Shown: positions 1 to 7,632 of the stretch, in pieces | Layout of the letters: every line of letters starts with the position of its first letter | Position numbering within the stretch: position 1 is the first letter of the stretch | Translations under genes and position numbers: made by a program | Source: Pseudomonadota bacterium | GTDB taxonomy: Bacteria; SAR324; XYD2-FULL-50-16; JAHJRI01 | DNA: 28,579 nucleotides | Assembly: GCA_022360105.1 (NCBI GenBank) | Contig: JAKSDL010000010.1 | Location: 1 to 28,579, forward strand | Reading direction: 5' to 3' | The notes under the pieces: model-generated | Told to the model about the DNA's origin: nothing | What the model saw: the letters and a program-made list of their open reading frames with translations, nothing else | The model's database searches: none

Positions 1-93
1 CCTGTAGCATCCGACCAACTGCCCCTGGCTAATCAATAGGGCTCCGCAATTTCAGCAGTATTCATTTTTCCGGCATTTATTATTATTTTTCCC

Positions 94-122
94 TTACTTC
101 AAGGCCATAAGTGCGGTATAAT
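94..122 (+). promoter_or_regulatory. possible sigma-70 promoter
   Basis: A perfect TATAAT at 117-122 is preceded at 17 bp by TTACTT (94-99), which keeps only the TT of the -35 consensus. It points toward the chemoreceptor at 441 but would leave a leader of more than 300 nt. It is a motif match only. Confidence 0.25.
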
Positions 123-270
123 AGAGACCGGTGCGATCAAAATAAATACGCACATTTTTGATTTGTATAATATTAGCAGCTATGGATAGAAACCAAATCA
201 GATGGATATCAGCTGTCTGTCAGGTCTGAAAGCTTCATTTAGGGTTGGTTTAAAACATCGTATTTAATCA

Positions 271-295
271 CCACGAAGACACGAAGGACACCAAG
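271..295. repeat. CACGAAG-type short periodic repeat
   Basis: Three imperfect 8-9 bp units (CACGAAGA, CACGAAGGA, CACCAAG) lie in tandem. Similar CCACGAAG/GACACGAAG strings are familiar as dispersed intergenic repeats in many environmental bacteria; that familiarity is from general knowledge. Only one copy was noticed in this window. Confidence 0.4.
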
Positions 296-440
296 TTTTT
301 TATTTAAAGGCTTTTAGCACAGGAATCGAGGAGCGTTGTGAAAACAGTCTTGAATCTCCAAAGTTGGTGTTTTGCGCGGGATAAACCAAACCCGAAATGT
401 GTGCAATTACTATCCAGTCATTTCAAGCATGAGGTAAAAA

Positions 441-2843
441 ATGGTTTTGGGTCTTAAAGGAATCAAAGGTAAATTACTCGTTCCAATTATAGCATTAGTC
501 TTTGTTTGCATGTGTATGGCTATCTTCATATCGTTTCTGGCTACCAGGGGGAGTTTGGAAAAAGTGATATTGAGTGAGCTGGAACAAGTGAAAACGTCCA
601 CTGCTGCCAATCTTGCCAGCTGGGTGAGCCGCACCCAAACTGACATTGAGGTTTGGAGCAAAGAAGCTTTGATAACCAGTTTGTTTGATGACATAGAAAA
701 CAAAGAAGAGCATCGTGATAAGGTTAATTCGACTTTTAAAGAGATTTCAGATAAATACGGGTTTTATGAACTGCTTGTGATGGTAGACGACGAGGGAACT
801 GTAATAGCTTCTGCCCAGCCTGACCTTATTGGAAAAATTAACGTAAAAGATCGGCAATACTTTAAAGAGTCAATAAACGGCAACCCTTTTGTATCTGACA
901 TCATTAAGAGCCGTGCAACCGGAAATCCTGTATTCGTGGTCTCACACCCGGTTACGCTAGGAGCAGATATTAAGGGCATTTTGATGGGGGTCGTGGATGT
1001 TGGTTTTTTTTCCAGACGAGTGGTCGACAAGATTGAAGTAGGAACAGGTTATGTCTACGTTTATAATAAGGCAGGAACGATGGTGGCTCATCCGGATAAA
1101 TCCAAAATTATGTCCATGGATATGAATGCCGAGGATTTCGGAAAAGAGATGATTGAAAAACAGCAAGGACAAGTAATATATACTTTCGAAGGCATTGAAA
1201 AGATAGTTATCTTTGGGCCGGTTGCATCAACCGGATGGACCGTGGCTGTAACCGCCAATACAGAAGAAACCTACGCACCGGTAAAATCGATGCTGACTGC
1301 CAATCTGCTTATTTTGGGTGCCAGCATCATCATCATTTTTATCGCTATTGTCTTGATCATCAATTTTATCCTGCGGCCGGTTTCCAGAATAGAAAACGCT
1401 GTCGGTGTGATTATCAAAGGGGATCTGAAGCATCGAATCGATGTTACCTCAAAAGACGAAATAGGAAATATAGCCGTGGTTATTAACTCTCTTTTGGACT
1501 CCTTTCAGAATGCTATCGATAATATTATCAAAGTGATGAGTGATGTTGCAAAAGGTGATTTGTCAAAAACGATTGAAGGTAACTACGAAGGAGAGTTAAA
1601 ACAGCTCCAAACAGGCATAGACGACTCGCTTTCCATGTTGGGAGGCATCATTGACAAGGTTTCTGATGTAATTGCAGAGATAAACAACGGTTCCAATGAA
1701 TTGATGAAATCTGCAAACTCACTGGCTGATGGAACGTCCCGTCAGGCTGCGAATCTTGAGGAGATTTCATCTTCCATGAACGAAGTGGGTTCCAGGGCAA
1801 AAAGCAATAATGACAATGCTGAATCAGCACAACAACTGGCAGAACAATCTTTGAACGCCGTGCAAAAGGGAAGTGTGCAGATGGAAAGCATGAACAAAGC
1901 CATGACGGAAATTAAAAACACCAGCAGTGAAGTAACGAAGGTGGTGAAAGTGATCGAAGAAATCGCTTTTCAAACTAATCTACTGGCGCTGAATGCTGCT
2001 GTCGAGGCAGCCAGGGCTGGAAAATACGGGAAAGGATTTGCAGTAGTAGCCGAAGAGGTAAGAAGTCTTGCCAGTCGAAGTTCCGAAGCTGCAAAAGATA
2101 CCACCCAATTGATTGAAAACTCAGCCCTGGAAGTGGACAAAGGTGTTTCCAATGCCGAGCAGACTTCAAAGGCATTAGCTGAAATTGTTGACCTTGTTGA
2201 GAAGGTCCATGATATCATCGGTGAAATTGCATCGGCATCCAAAGAACAAAACACAACCACCGAACAAATCAATAAGAGTCTTGTGGAAGTGAACAATGTT
2301 GTCCAACAAAATTCTGCCATCTCCGAAGAGTCTTCATCAGCAGTTTCAGAGCTTTCTAATCAGTCGACAACGTTACAAAAATTGATCAACAATCTGGTCA
2401 CTAAAAAGACCTCTAAGGTTAAGGTGATAACGAAACAGGAAAAACAGATTCACTCCGCGCCAATTGAAAAAAAACCAAAAGCACTAACGGAAAAAACCGT
2501 TGTCCGGCAAAAACCAGCCACTCCTCCACCTGTCACCGAACCAGTGCAGAAACCCAAAGCCATCCAACTGGATGATGAATTTGGATCGCAGAAACCTAAA
2601 AACACACAACCTGTCACTGAACCGGTGCAGAAACCCAAGGCCATCCAACCGGATGATGTATTTGGATCGCAGAAACCCAAAAACACACAACCTGCCGCTG
2701 AACCGGTGCAGAAACCCAAAATCATCCAATTGGACGATGAGGAATTTGGCCGGCAGAAACCTAAAAACAAACAATCTGTCACTGAACCGATACAAAAACC
2801 CAAAATCATCCAATTGGACGATGAGGAATTTGGAAAGTATTAA
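441..2843 (+). CDS. methyl-accepting chemotaxis protein, Cache sensor, repeated tail
   Basis: Inner-membrane chemoreceptor of 800 aa that would signal to CheA/CheW. An N-terminal membrane helix lies at about residues 11-33. A periplasmic dCache-like sensor follows (about 40-280, with YFKESINGNPFVSD and GTGYVYVYN strings typical of the fold), then a second membrane helix (286-311), a HAMP domain (to about 361), a second HAMP-like segment, and a long signalling coiled coil with the conserved hairpin tip around 506-544 (IAFQTNLLALNAAVEAARAG). The tail from about residue 697 is Lys/Pro/Gln-rich and made of four repeats. The protein ends EEFGKY, which fits the known CheR/CheB-binding pattern x-aromatic-x-x-aromatic. 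The start has GAGGT at 431-435. It is monocistronic, followed by a hairpin and a convergent gene. The ligand is unknown. Confidence 0.95.
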   Translation: MVLGLKGIKGKLLVPIIALVFVCMCMAIFISFLATRGSLEKVILSELEQVKTSTAANLASWVSRTQTDIEVWSKEALITSLFDDIENKEEHRDKVNSTFKEISDKYGFYELLVMVDDEGTVIASAQPDLIGKINVKDRQYFKESINGNPFVSDIIKSRATGNPVFVVSHPVTLGADIKGILMGVVDVGFFSRRVVDKIEVGTGYVYVYNKAGTMVAHPDKSKIMSMDMNAEDFGKEMIEKQQGQVIYTFEGIEKIVIFGPVASTGWTVAVTANTEETYAPVKSMLTANLLILGASIIIIFIAIVLIINFILRPVSRIENAVGVIIKGDLKHRIDVTSKDEIGNIAVVINSLLDSFQNAIDNIIKVMSDVAKGDLSKTIEGNYEGELKQLQTGIDDSLSMLGGIIDKVSDVIAEINNGSNELMKSANSLADGTSRQAANLEEISSSMNEVGSRAKSNNDNAESAQQLAEQSLNAVQKGSVQMESMNKAMTEIKNTSSEVTKVVKVIEEIAFQTNLLALNAAVEAARAGKYGKGFAVVAEEVRSLASRSSEAAKDTTQLIENSALEVDKGVSNAEQTSKALAEIVDLVEKVHDIIGEIASASKEQNTTTEQINKSLVEVNNVVQQNSAISEESSSAVSELSNQSTTLQKLINNLVTKKTSKVKVITKQEKQIHSAPIEKKPKALTEKTVVRQKPATPPPVTEPVQKPKAIQLDDEFGSQKPKNTQPVTEPVQKPKAIQPDDVFGSQKPKNTQPAAEPVQKPKIIQLDDEEFGRQKPKNKQSVTEPIQKPKIIQLDDEEFGKY
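2529..2840 (+). repeat. four in-frame tandem repeats (81/81/84/66 nt) in the chemoreceptor tail
   Basis: Units at 2529-2609, 2610-2690, 2691-2774 and 2775-2840 encode 27, 27, 28 and 22 residues. Each runs from PVTEPVQKPK-like through IQLDD to a (D/E)xFG motif. By eye units 1 and 2 differ at about 6 of 81 bases, so the expansion looks recent. The last unit is truncated and ends EEFGKY-stop. Confidence 0.9.
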
Positions 2844-2861
2844 AAAGACCGGCAATTCAAG

Positions 2862-2904
2862 GGACAAGGGAATGGTGCCTCCCATTTCCTTGTCCGCTGT
2901 TTTT
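2862..2904 (+). terminator. likely terminator, possibly bidirectional
   Basis: A 14-bp stem pairs 2862-2875 with 2882-2895 with one G-T wobble, around a 6-nt loop, and a run of five T follows (2900-2904). It lies 18 bp after the chemoreceptor stop and between two convergent genes, so it may also serve the minus-strand hydrolase ending at 2929. Confidence 0.7.
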
Positions 2905-2928
2905 AGCTCAATCCGGTCCCATACTTCA

Positions 2929-3873
2929 CTATTTACCTTTTTGGTCCGCTAGATAATAGGTTGTTGTGTTGCCGACATTGGTTTGACATTTAACAATGCC
3001 TTTTTCAATCAAGTATTCCATGGCAGCCAGGGTAGAACGTTCGGCGGCAGGATGAAGCATCGGGGAAATATCCCGGTAGATATCGACTACCATTTCCGGA
3101 ATGGTGTGCACACCCATGCGGATTTGGTTCAGAATTTGATCGAAGCGCTCCTTGCGATGTTGTACAAACGATTTCACATAGGGCATTGGCTCGCGGATTC
3201 CAGGACCATGCGCCGGCCAATAATAGCCGTCTTCCCTTTTTAACAACAAATTCAAACTGTCCATGTACTCCCTCATATTGCCGGAGGGAGGAGAAATCAC
3301 ACTGGTCGACCATCCCATGATATGATCACCGCTGAATAGTGTGTCTTCTTCTCTCAGTTGATAACACATGTGGTCTGAGGCGTGTCCCGGTGTAAAAACA
3401 CATTCGATTGTCCAATTCCCTCCTTCAATGGTGCTCCCGTGTTCAACGCCAACGTCGGGTTCAAATCCGGTAATTTCAAAACGTTCCTGGGTAGAGAGAG
3501 ATCTCTCAGATGCCGATTGGCTCGCACTATCCTTCCGGTTACTTTTACTGGGGTGGAATCCGTATGTCTTCGCCCCATATTTACTTTGCAGGGTGTGATA
3601 AGCCGGCCAGTGATCATAATGAGTGTGGGTTATGAATATATGAGTAATTGTTTCTCCATCCAGGCCGTCGACAATGGCTGCCAGATGCTCTTCGGAATCC
3701 GGTCCCGGATCTATCAATGCCACTTCGCCATTACCAACAATATAGGTATTGGTTCCATAGAAGGTAAAGTAGTTGGGATTTTGGGCGACAATCCTGCGAA
3801 CCAAAGGACTCAATCGTTCCACCTTCTCATACTCGAATTCAAAATGCTTGTTAAATGCAATGGTTGAACTCAT
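2929..3873 (-). CDS. metallo-beta-lactamase-fold hydrolase (LACTB2-like)
   Basis: Predicted zinc hydrolase of 314 aa. The HxHxDH signature is HTHYDH at residues 83-88. Further metal ligands fit H164 (TPGH), D183 (SGDH) and H222 (AHGP), so the active site looks complete. The N-terminus (SPLVRRIVAQNP...GTNTYIVG) and the C-terminal winged-helix-like segment (about 245-310) match the LACTB2-type family, whose members include hydrolases and RNA-processing enzymes; the substrate cannot be told here. I chose the ATG at 3873, preceded by GCGGGAC, because family homology begins just after it. A GTG start at 3969 would add 32 atypical residues and lacks a ribosome site. The cupin gene lies 109 bp upstream and may be co-transcribed. 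Confidence 0.9.
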   Translation of the reverse strand: MSSTIAFNKHFEFEYEKVERLSPLVRRIVAQNPNYFTFYGTNTYIVGNGEVALIDPGPDSEEHLAAIVDGLDGETITHIFITHTHYDHWPAYHTLQSKYGAKTYGFHPSKSNRKDSASQSASERSLSTQERFEITGFEPDVGVEHGSTIEGGNWTIECVFTPGHASDHMCYQLREEDTLFSGDHIMGWSTSVISPPSGNMREYMDSLNLLLKREDGYYWPAHGPGIREPMPYVKSFVQHRKERFDQILNQIRMGVHTIPEMVVDIYRDISPMLHPAAERSTLAAMEYLIEKGIVKCQTNVGNTTTYYLADQKGK

Positions 3874-3982
3874 TTCTGTTTGTCCCGCTTTTATGGAGTT
3901 TTCATTTTTTTTATCAGAAGGACTAAAGTAACATTGCACGGGTATGGCTGCATGAATCCAAGTCAACACCGTTTAGAAATGA

Positions 3983-4345
3983 TTATTCATCTCTTTTAAC
4001 TATATCCGGAGAAAAAGCAGGCAGGCAAACGGCGATATATTCCGCCCCCTGGTCTCCCGGAGTGCTATATTGAACCCATTCTCCAGCCGGAGTGATAATG
4101 GCCTGCCCGGCTTTAACGATGTACACCTTGTCTTTGGTTTTAACCTGAACTTCTCCCTTCAAAACCACTGTGTACTCGTCAAATTCCGGCTTCTGGCCCG
4201 GTTCCACCCAACCCCCGGGGCTTTCCATTTTAGCGATGCTGACAGCATCGGTCTTTGAATTAACCCTGCCAATAAATTCCTTGATAATTTTGGGTTTGTT
4301 TCCTGCAGCTTCAATAACAGATGGATTCTCAATCATTGTTACCAT
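3983..4345 (-). CDS. small cupin-domain protein
   Basis: Single-domain cupin of 120 aa, a small beta-barrel that usually binds a metal or a small ligand. The pattern PGGWVEPGQKPEFDEYTVVLKGEV (residues about 43-66) corresponds to cupin motif 1, but the usual two-His metal site is not obvious (the expected HxH is replaced by PEFDE). PAGEWVQYSTPGD (about 86-98) is the motif 2 region. Metal binding is therefore uncertain. The start is well supported by AGGAGA six bases upstream of the ATG. It is probably cytoplasmic and upstream of the hydrolase on the same strand. The function is unassigned; it could be a binding or isomerase-type protein. Confidence 0.85.
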   Translation of the reverse strand: MVTMIENPSVIEAAGNKPKIIKEFIGRVNSKTDAVSIAKMESPGGWVEPGQKPEFDEYTVVLKGEVQVKTKDKVYIVKAGQAIITPAGEWVQYSTPGDQGAEYIAVCLPAFSPDIVKRDE

Positions 4346-4515
4346 GCGGATCTCCTGCGATCAATTTGCGTAAATTGTAAATTTATAGATATAGCAATTC
4401 ATCCCCATGGTAATAAAAACATCTATTCTAAAGCAAAGGTTAAGAATGACTAATGACCGGCAAACAGTCCACAATGGCTGATCCGCTCCGCTTGATCCAA
4501 CCTGAAACCTGATAA

Positions 4516-4530
4516 GAACCGGGTCGGTTC
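4516..4530 (-). terminator. short hairpin downstream of the aldo/keto reductase gene
   Basis: GAACCG (4516-4521) and CGGTTC (4525-4530) pair perfectly around a 3-nt loop, 13 bp past the minus-strand stop. There is no real U tract, so it may be a weak terminator. Its 6-3-6 geometry also matches the hairpins of the intergenic repeat family further right. Confidence 0.35.
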
Positions 4531-4542
4531 CTGATTTTGGCT

Positions 4543-5388
4543 TTAGAATAACTCCTCGATCAGCTCTATCTCTTTACTTGACAACTCAAACTCAAATATT
4601 GCCAGATCTTCTTTCATGTGCTGATGAGTGGTGGTACCAATGAGGGGAGCAATTCCCTTTTGGGTAAGAAAACGAAAAAACACCTGGGCGGGAGTACGAT
4701 TGTAATTCGCCGCAATTGATGTAATCGGAGCGCTTGCCAGCAAGTGAGGATTGGCCGTCAATGTCCAGAAGCTCTGGTAAGTTATTCCCTTATCAACGCA
4801 CCAGGCCCTTAAATCGACATCATAGCCGCTTGCCTGGTAAAATCTGTTCTGCAGAACGGCTGGTTTAACATCCGCACTGGAGTAAATCGACTCCAACGTG
4901 GAAAGACTATAACAATTGCTGATACCAAGCTGTTTTGCCTCACCGCTTTTATGAAAGGTCTCCATGGTATTCCAGACTTCCATGGTTTGTTGGAGAGTTG
5001 ATAAAGGCGAATGGAGTACCAGGGAATCCACATAGTGAGTTTTCAGATTTCTTAGTGATGATGCAAACGATTGAGTCACTTGATCAGCCAGAGAAGCCGT
5101 GGAGTCATAAGGCATGTTTGAGGGGTCCTGCCCACTGGCTGGAGTAAATTTGGTTTGAACAAAAAGGTCCTCCCTTTTGATACCGAATTCGTTAAGCTCA
5201 GCCAATGCTTCTCCCACGCGAGGTTCATCATAATGTTTTGGTTGTCCTGCAGTGTCAATGCCTCGGAAACCTGATTGAATTGCTTGAACCACCAGCTCTG
5301 TGGTTTGTTTCTTTTTCCAGGCTGTACCATAAAGAAACGGTGGCATTTTGATGCCTGCTGACGTTGTCAGCCACTTTTGTTCGGCCAT
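4543..5388 (-). CDS. aldo/keto reductase
   Basis: NADPH-dependent carbonyl reductase of 281 aa in the AKR (beta/alpha)8-barrel family. The catalytic tetrad is visible: D45 (GIDTAG), Y53 (HYDEP), K80 (QTKFTP) and H126 (LVLHSP). GISNCY (155-160) is the conserved barrel motif, and FFRFLTQKGIAPLIGTTT (237-254) is the cofactor-binding end. It is slightly shorter than typical 310-330 aa members, as in many single-domain bacterial AKRs. I prefer the ATG at 5388 because AGGAG sits seven bases upstream. An ATG at 5406 would overlap the upstream stop as ATGA and add six residues, and cannot be excluded. It is the last gene of a three-gene set. The physiological substrate is unknown. Confidence 0.92.
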   Translation of the reverse strand: MAEQKWLTTSAGIKMPPFLYGTAWKKKQTTELVVQAIQSGFRGIDTAGQPKHYDEPRVGEALAELNEFGIKREDLFVQTKFTPASGQDPSNMPYDSTASLADQVTQSFASSLRNLKTHYVDSLVLHSPLSTLQQTMEVWNTMETFHKSGEAKQLGISNCYSLSTLESIYSSADVKPAVLQNRFYQASGYDVDLRAWCVDKGITYQSFWTLTANPHLLASAPITSIAANYNRTPAQVFFRFLTQKGIAPLIGTTTHQHMKEDLAIFEFELSSKEIELIEELF

Positions 5389-5402
5389 GTTATTGCTCCT
5401 GA

Positions 5403-5879
5403 TCATTTAATTGGCACCCAAACCTCTTCCTCCGCATTTTCATCATCAGGTCTGTAGTCTGCTCCCATAAATTCAAAATGTTCCCTTTTGTCCAGTTCAT
5501 ATGCAGATTTCGGCAACCAAACACCATAAATATACTGGTAGGTTTTAGGAAATGTATGTGCTGCACCTTTATGTATAAACACAGCATACTTTCCGCCGTG
5601 TAGGGTATGAGATTCCATTCCTTCCGGCACGGCGTTCAGATCCGACACCTCAATGGCAGCCCATTTTTCAAAAAGTACATGCTCATTAAACTCCTTAAAA
5701 TCCAAGGATTCCGGGAAGATCTGCACGGAGTAAAATCCGGGGCTTAGTTTGTTGGGTATTTCATTGCGCCTCGGCATGAAAGTCTTCCACAACTCGGCTG
5801 TTTCGTCCTTAGCCAGACTTGTCTCTATTCGCATACCAACCAGATACTTTTTAGGTATCTCTTCAATTCTTGGTTCCAT
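5403..5879 (-). CDS. GyrI-like / AraC effector-binding-domain protein
   Basis: Stand-alone GyrI-like small-molecule-binding domain of 158 aa with no DNA-binding part. Typical strings are IEEIPKKYLVGMRIETSL at the N-terminus, LWKTFMPRRNEIPNK, FEKWAAIEVSD, LHGGKYAVFIHKG and YIYGVWLPKSAYEL. Such domains bind drugs or hydrophobic cations or, in some groups, act as hydrolases; the role here is unknown. The ATG follows the upstream oxidoreductase stop by one base, with GGAG four bases ahead, and the stop overlaps or nearly abuts the aldo/keto reductase. This suggests translational coupling and a shared job on a small molecule (inference). Confidence 0.85.
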   Translation of the reverse strand: MEPRIEEIPKKYLVGMRIETSLAKDETAELWKTFMPRRNEIPNKLSPGFYSVQIFPESLDFKEFNEHVLFEKWAAIEVSDLNAVPEGMESHTLHGGKYAVFIHKGAAHTFPKTYQYIYGVWLPKSAYELDKREHFEFMGADYRPDDENAEEEVWVPIK

Positions 5880-5880
5880 A

Positions 5881-6936
5881 TCACTCCGTTATCTTCATTT
5901 TCTGACTGCCGGGAAAAGACTCTATTAAATCCTTTCCCATTAACAGGGAGGGTGTGTAATATCCACCCTCCCCGGAATACTTATCCAGAAACTCAACCGA
6001 GGCCAGCACTCCATAAACGGTAACATCGTACCCATTTGCAACTGTTATCCTGGCTGTTCTGGTTTCATTTTTCCGGTTTTTAACTTCACCCCACACGTAG
6101 GTGATATACTTTTCGCGCTGCTCTTTTGTCGGACCTGGTACCGTTTTTTCTATTTTCTGCTTCATGCGCGACTGGACAAAAGGCAGGGCGATGACAGGTC
6201 TTAAAAAACTCAAAAGCTTTAATCTCTTCATACTGGAAAAAGCGGGCATAAACACTTCGATATTGGGAATTTCCGTGCTGTAAAAGGCGGTCGCCACGTC
6301 TCCCCACGGTATGACAGCCGCTTTTTTCAGTCCTTTGCCAAAATCGATTTCCCTGACTTTGTATGCCATGGAAACTTTTTTTATCATCCCATCCCTGCGG
6401 ATACGGTTACCACCTTTGAATCCCTCAATAGACGTTTTTGCGGTTCCGGGACTAAATCCGCTACGACTGTCAAATCCCAGGGAAAGATGGGTGGCATCGG
6501 GCAATTCCTCTTTAAGCCTCGCTGAAACACAGTCCGTGGGAATGACATCAAAACCAACCCCGGGGCAAATCACCACTCCCGCCGTTCTAGCCTGTTCCTG
6601 GTAAGAGTGCGCCCTGACAAACACATCCATTTCACCCGTGATATCCACATAATGTGTTTTTGTTACCAGGCACGCTTTAATCACTGGATCACTGGTTGCA
6701 GAAAATGGGCCTGCACAAAGAGAGATGATATCAATATCCGACAATGCTTCTTCCAGCTTGATATGATCCGTGAGTGGAAATACTCGATATTCAAATCCCA
6801 GCTCCTCAGCCATTGGTTTGATTGCCTCCTCTGTTCGACCTGCGAGTATAGGAGAAAGTCCTCTTTTCCCCGCTTCTTCAGCAACCAGTTTCCCGGTATA
6901 GCCGTTGGCACCGTACAACATCCATTTCTTATTCAT
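5881..6936 (-). CDS. saccharopine-dehydrogenase-like oxidoreductase (trans-acting enoyl reductase group)
   Basis: NAD(P)-binding Rossmann protein of 351 aa. The dinucleotide-binding motif GANGYTG is at residues 9-15 and the AGRT loop at 32-35. CAGPFSATSDPVIKACL and HYVDITGE match the saccharopine dehydrogenase NADP-binding family, and GVGFDVIPTDC is typical of the subgroup that includes mycobacterial trans-acting enoyl reductases. True lysine-pathway activity is unlikely. The ATG at 6936 has AAGGA six bases upstream; a TTG six bases earlier is in frame but less likely. It is the first gene of a compact minus-strand trio with the GyrI-like protein and the aldo/keto reductase. The substrate is not predictable from sequence. 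Confidence 0.9.
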   Translation of the reverse strand: MNKKWMLYGANGYTGKLVAEEAGKRGLSPILAGRTEEAIKPMAEELGFEYRVFPLTDHIKLEEALSDIDIISLCAGPFSATSDPVIKACLVTKTHYVDITGEMDVFVRAHSYQEQARTAGVVICPGVGFDVIPTDCVSARLKEELPDATHLSLGFDSRSGFSPGTAKTSIEGFKGGNRIRRDGMIKKVSMAYKVREIDFGKGLKKAAVIPWGDVATAFYSTEIPNIEVFMPAFSSMKRLKLLSFLRPVIALPFVQSRMKQKIEKTVPGPTKEQREKYITYVWGEVKNRKNETRTARITVANGYDVTVYGVLASVEFLDKYSGEGGYYTPSLLMGKDLIESFPGSQKMKITE

Positions 6937-6998
6937 CCGCAATCCTTGTGAATTATAAGGTTAAACAAAAGGCACTTTGAAAAATTAAATCTCAGTAG

Positions 6999-7076
6999 TA
7001 TCAAAGGGTTGCTGTTTCGAAACCCCGGAAGCCAGGGGTGGATTTATGCGTTTTTTGAAACAGCAACCCTTTGATA
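6999..7076. repeat. perfect 20-bp inverted repeat with 38-nt spacer
   Basis: The left arm at 6999-7018 (TATCAAAGGGTTGCTGTTTC) is the exact reverse complement of 7057-7076, and pairing can extend four more bases inward with a G-T wobble. The spacer contains a small CCCC/GGGG pair. It could be a miniature inverted-repeat element, a regulatory hairpin or an attachment-type site. No transposase is adjacent. Confidence 0.8.
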
Positions 7077-7514
7077 TTGGCATTGGCTCTATTTTTAGTT
7101 TTTAAAGTACCCTAAAGAATAAATACTATTGTTCCATGTATCCAAAATTCAAAGTTCTTTTTCTACATATCATTTATGAAAACATGTTTTTGAACCCCAG
7201 GTGCTTGTCCTAAACTGATGATCGCCAGTGAATGCTGACTGCATTTAATAGTCTGACACCAGTCCACAAAATGATTTGACTTGAACAAGTAAAAAACCGC
7301 TGATCAGAATCCTTAATTTATATTATCTTCAATAGGTGGGCAACACAAGTGGCAGTCTGAAGGTAGGAGATTCAAGGAGGCAAAGGAAAAGATGGACTTT
7401 TTTTGAAGGGTGTTGTGACTTGGTCGTGGCGCCTAGATTTGGGTATCAATTGAGATGTATAGCCTGGTTTGAGTTGTCATGACAGGAGTTTACGAAGGTA
7501 TTAAAGGAAGGTAG

Positions 7515-7543
7515 GCACAAGCTGATTTCCTATCAACTTGTGC
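7515..7543 (-). terminator. hairpin downstream of the exported-protein gene, weak terminator
   Basis: Twelve-base arms 7515-7526 and 7532-7543 pair with one mismatch around a 5-nt loop, about 90 bp past the minus-strand stop at 7633. The following minus-strand sequence is pyrimidine-rich but not a clean U run, so the terminator role is uncertain. Confidence 0.35.
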
Positions 7544-7632
7544 GATACTTGCAACCAATTTTCTCCAGGCTACAGACTATCAGTGCTGTCAATAATGACT
7601 TTCACTGCATCTCTGATCGATTCTGAATCTGA

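Larger units (their letters stand above)
1..440. other. 5' intergenic region upstream of the first chemoreceptor
   Basis: No convincing gene of normal length lies here. It holds a possible sigma-70 promoter (94-122), a second TATAAT at 166-171 without a matching -35, a short CACGAAG-type repeat (271-295), and a GTG-started 39-codon frame (338-457) that overlaps the chemoreceptor start and is not credible on its own. The left edge of the window may cut an upstream feature. Confidence 0.5.
6937..7632. other. 696-bp gap without a supported gene
   Basis: This gap separates the oxidoreductase operon from the exported-protein genes. It contains a perfect 20-bp inverted repeat (6999-7076) and a hairpin (7515-7543). 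Short frames with SD-like sequence occur, for example AAGGAGG followed by a four-codon ATG frame at 7392, but none is convincing. A degraded gene or decayed mobile element is possible, with no recognisable homology by eye. Confidence 0.5.

Noticed and set aside
338..457. GTG-started 39-codon frame with a GAGGAG ahead of it
   Set aside because: It overlaps the receptor start, has no recognisable features and could easily arise by chance; a leader peptide role is not supported.
2500..2952. 150-codon plus-strand frame in the receptor tail, and minus-strand frames opposite it
   Set aside because: These are out-of-frame readings of the 81-nt tandem repeats; the receptor frame has domains, start site and stop.
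3382..3867. 161-codon plus-strand frame
   Set aside because: Lies entirely opposite the metallo-beta-lactamase gene, whose metal-binding motifs are complete.
6952..6957. TATAAT on the minus strand just before the oxidoreductase gene
   Set aside because: It would place the transcription start on the ribosome site, leaving no leader.
7376..7406. Strong AGGAGG followed by ATG and four codons
   Set aside because: Too short, and purine-rich DNA readily mimics a ribosome site.
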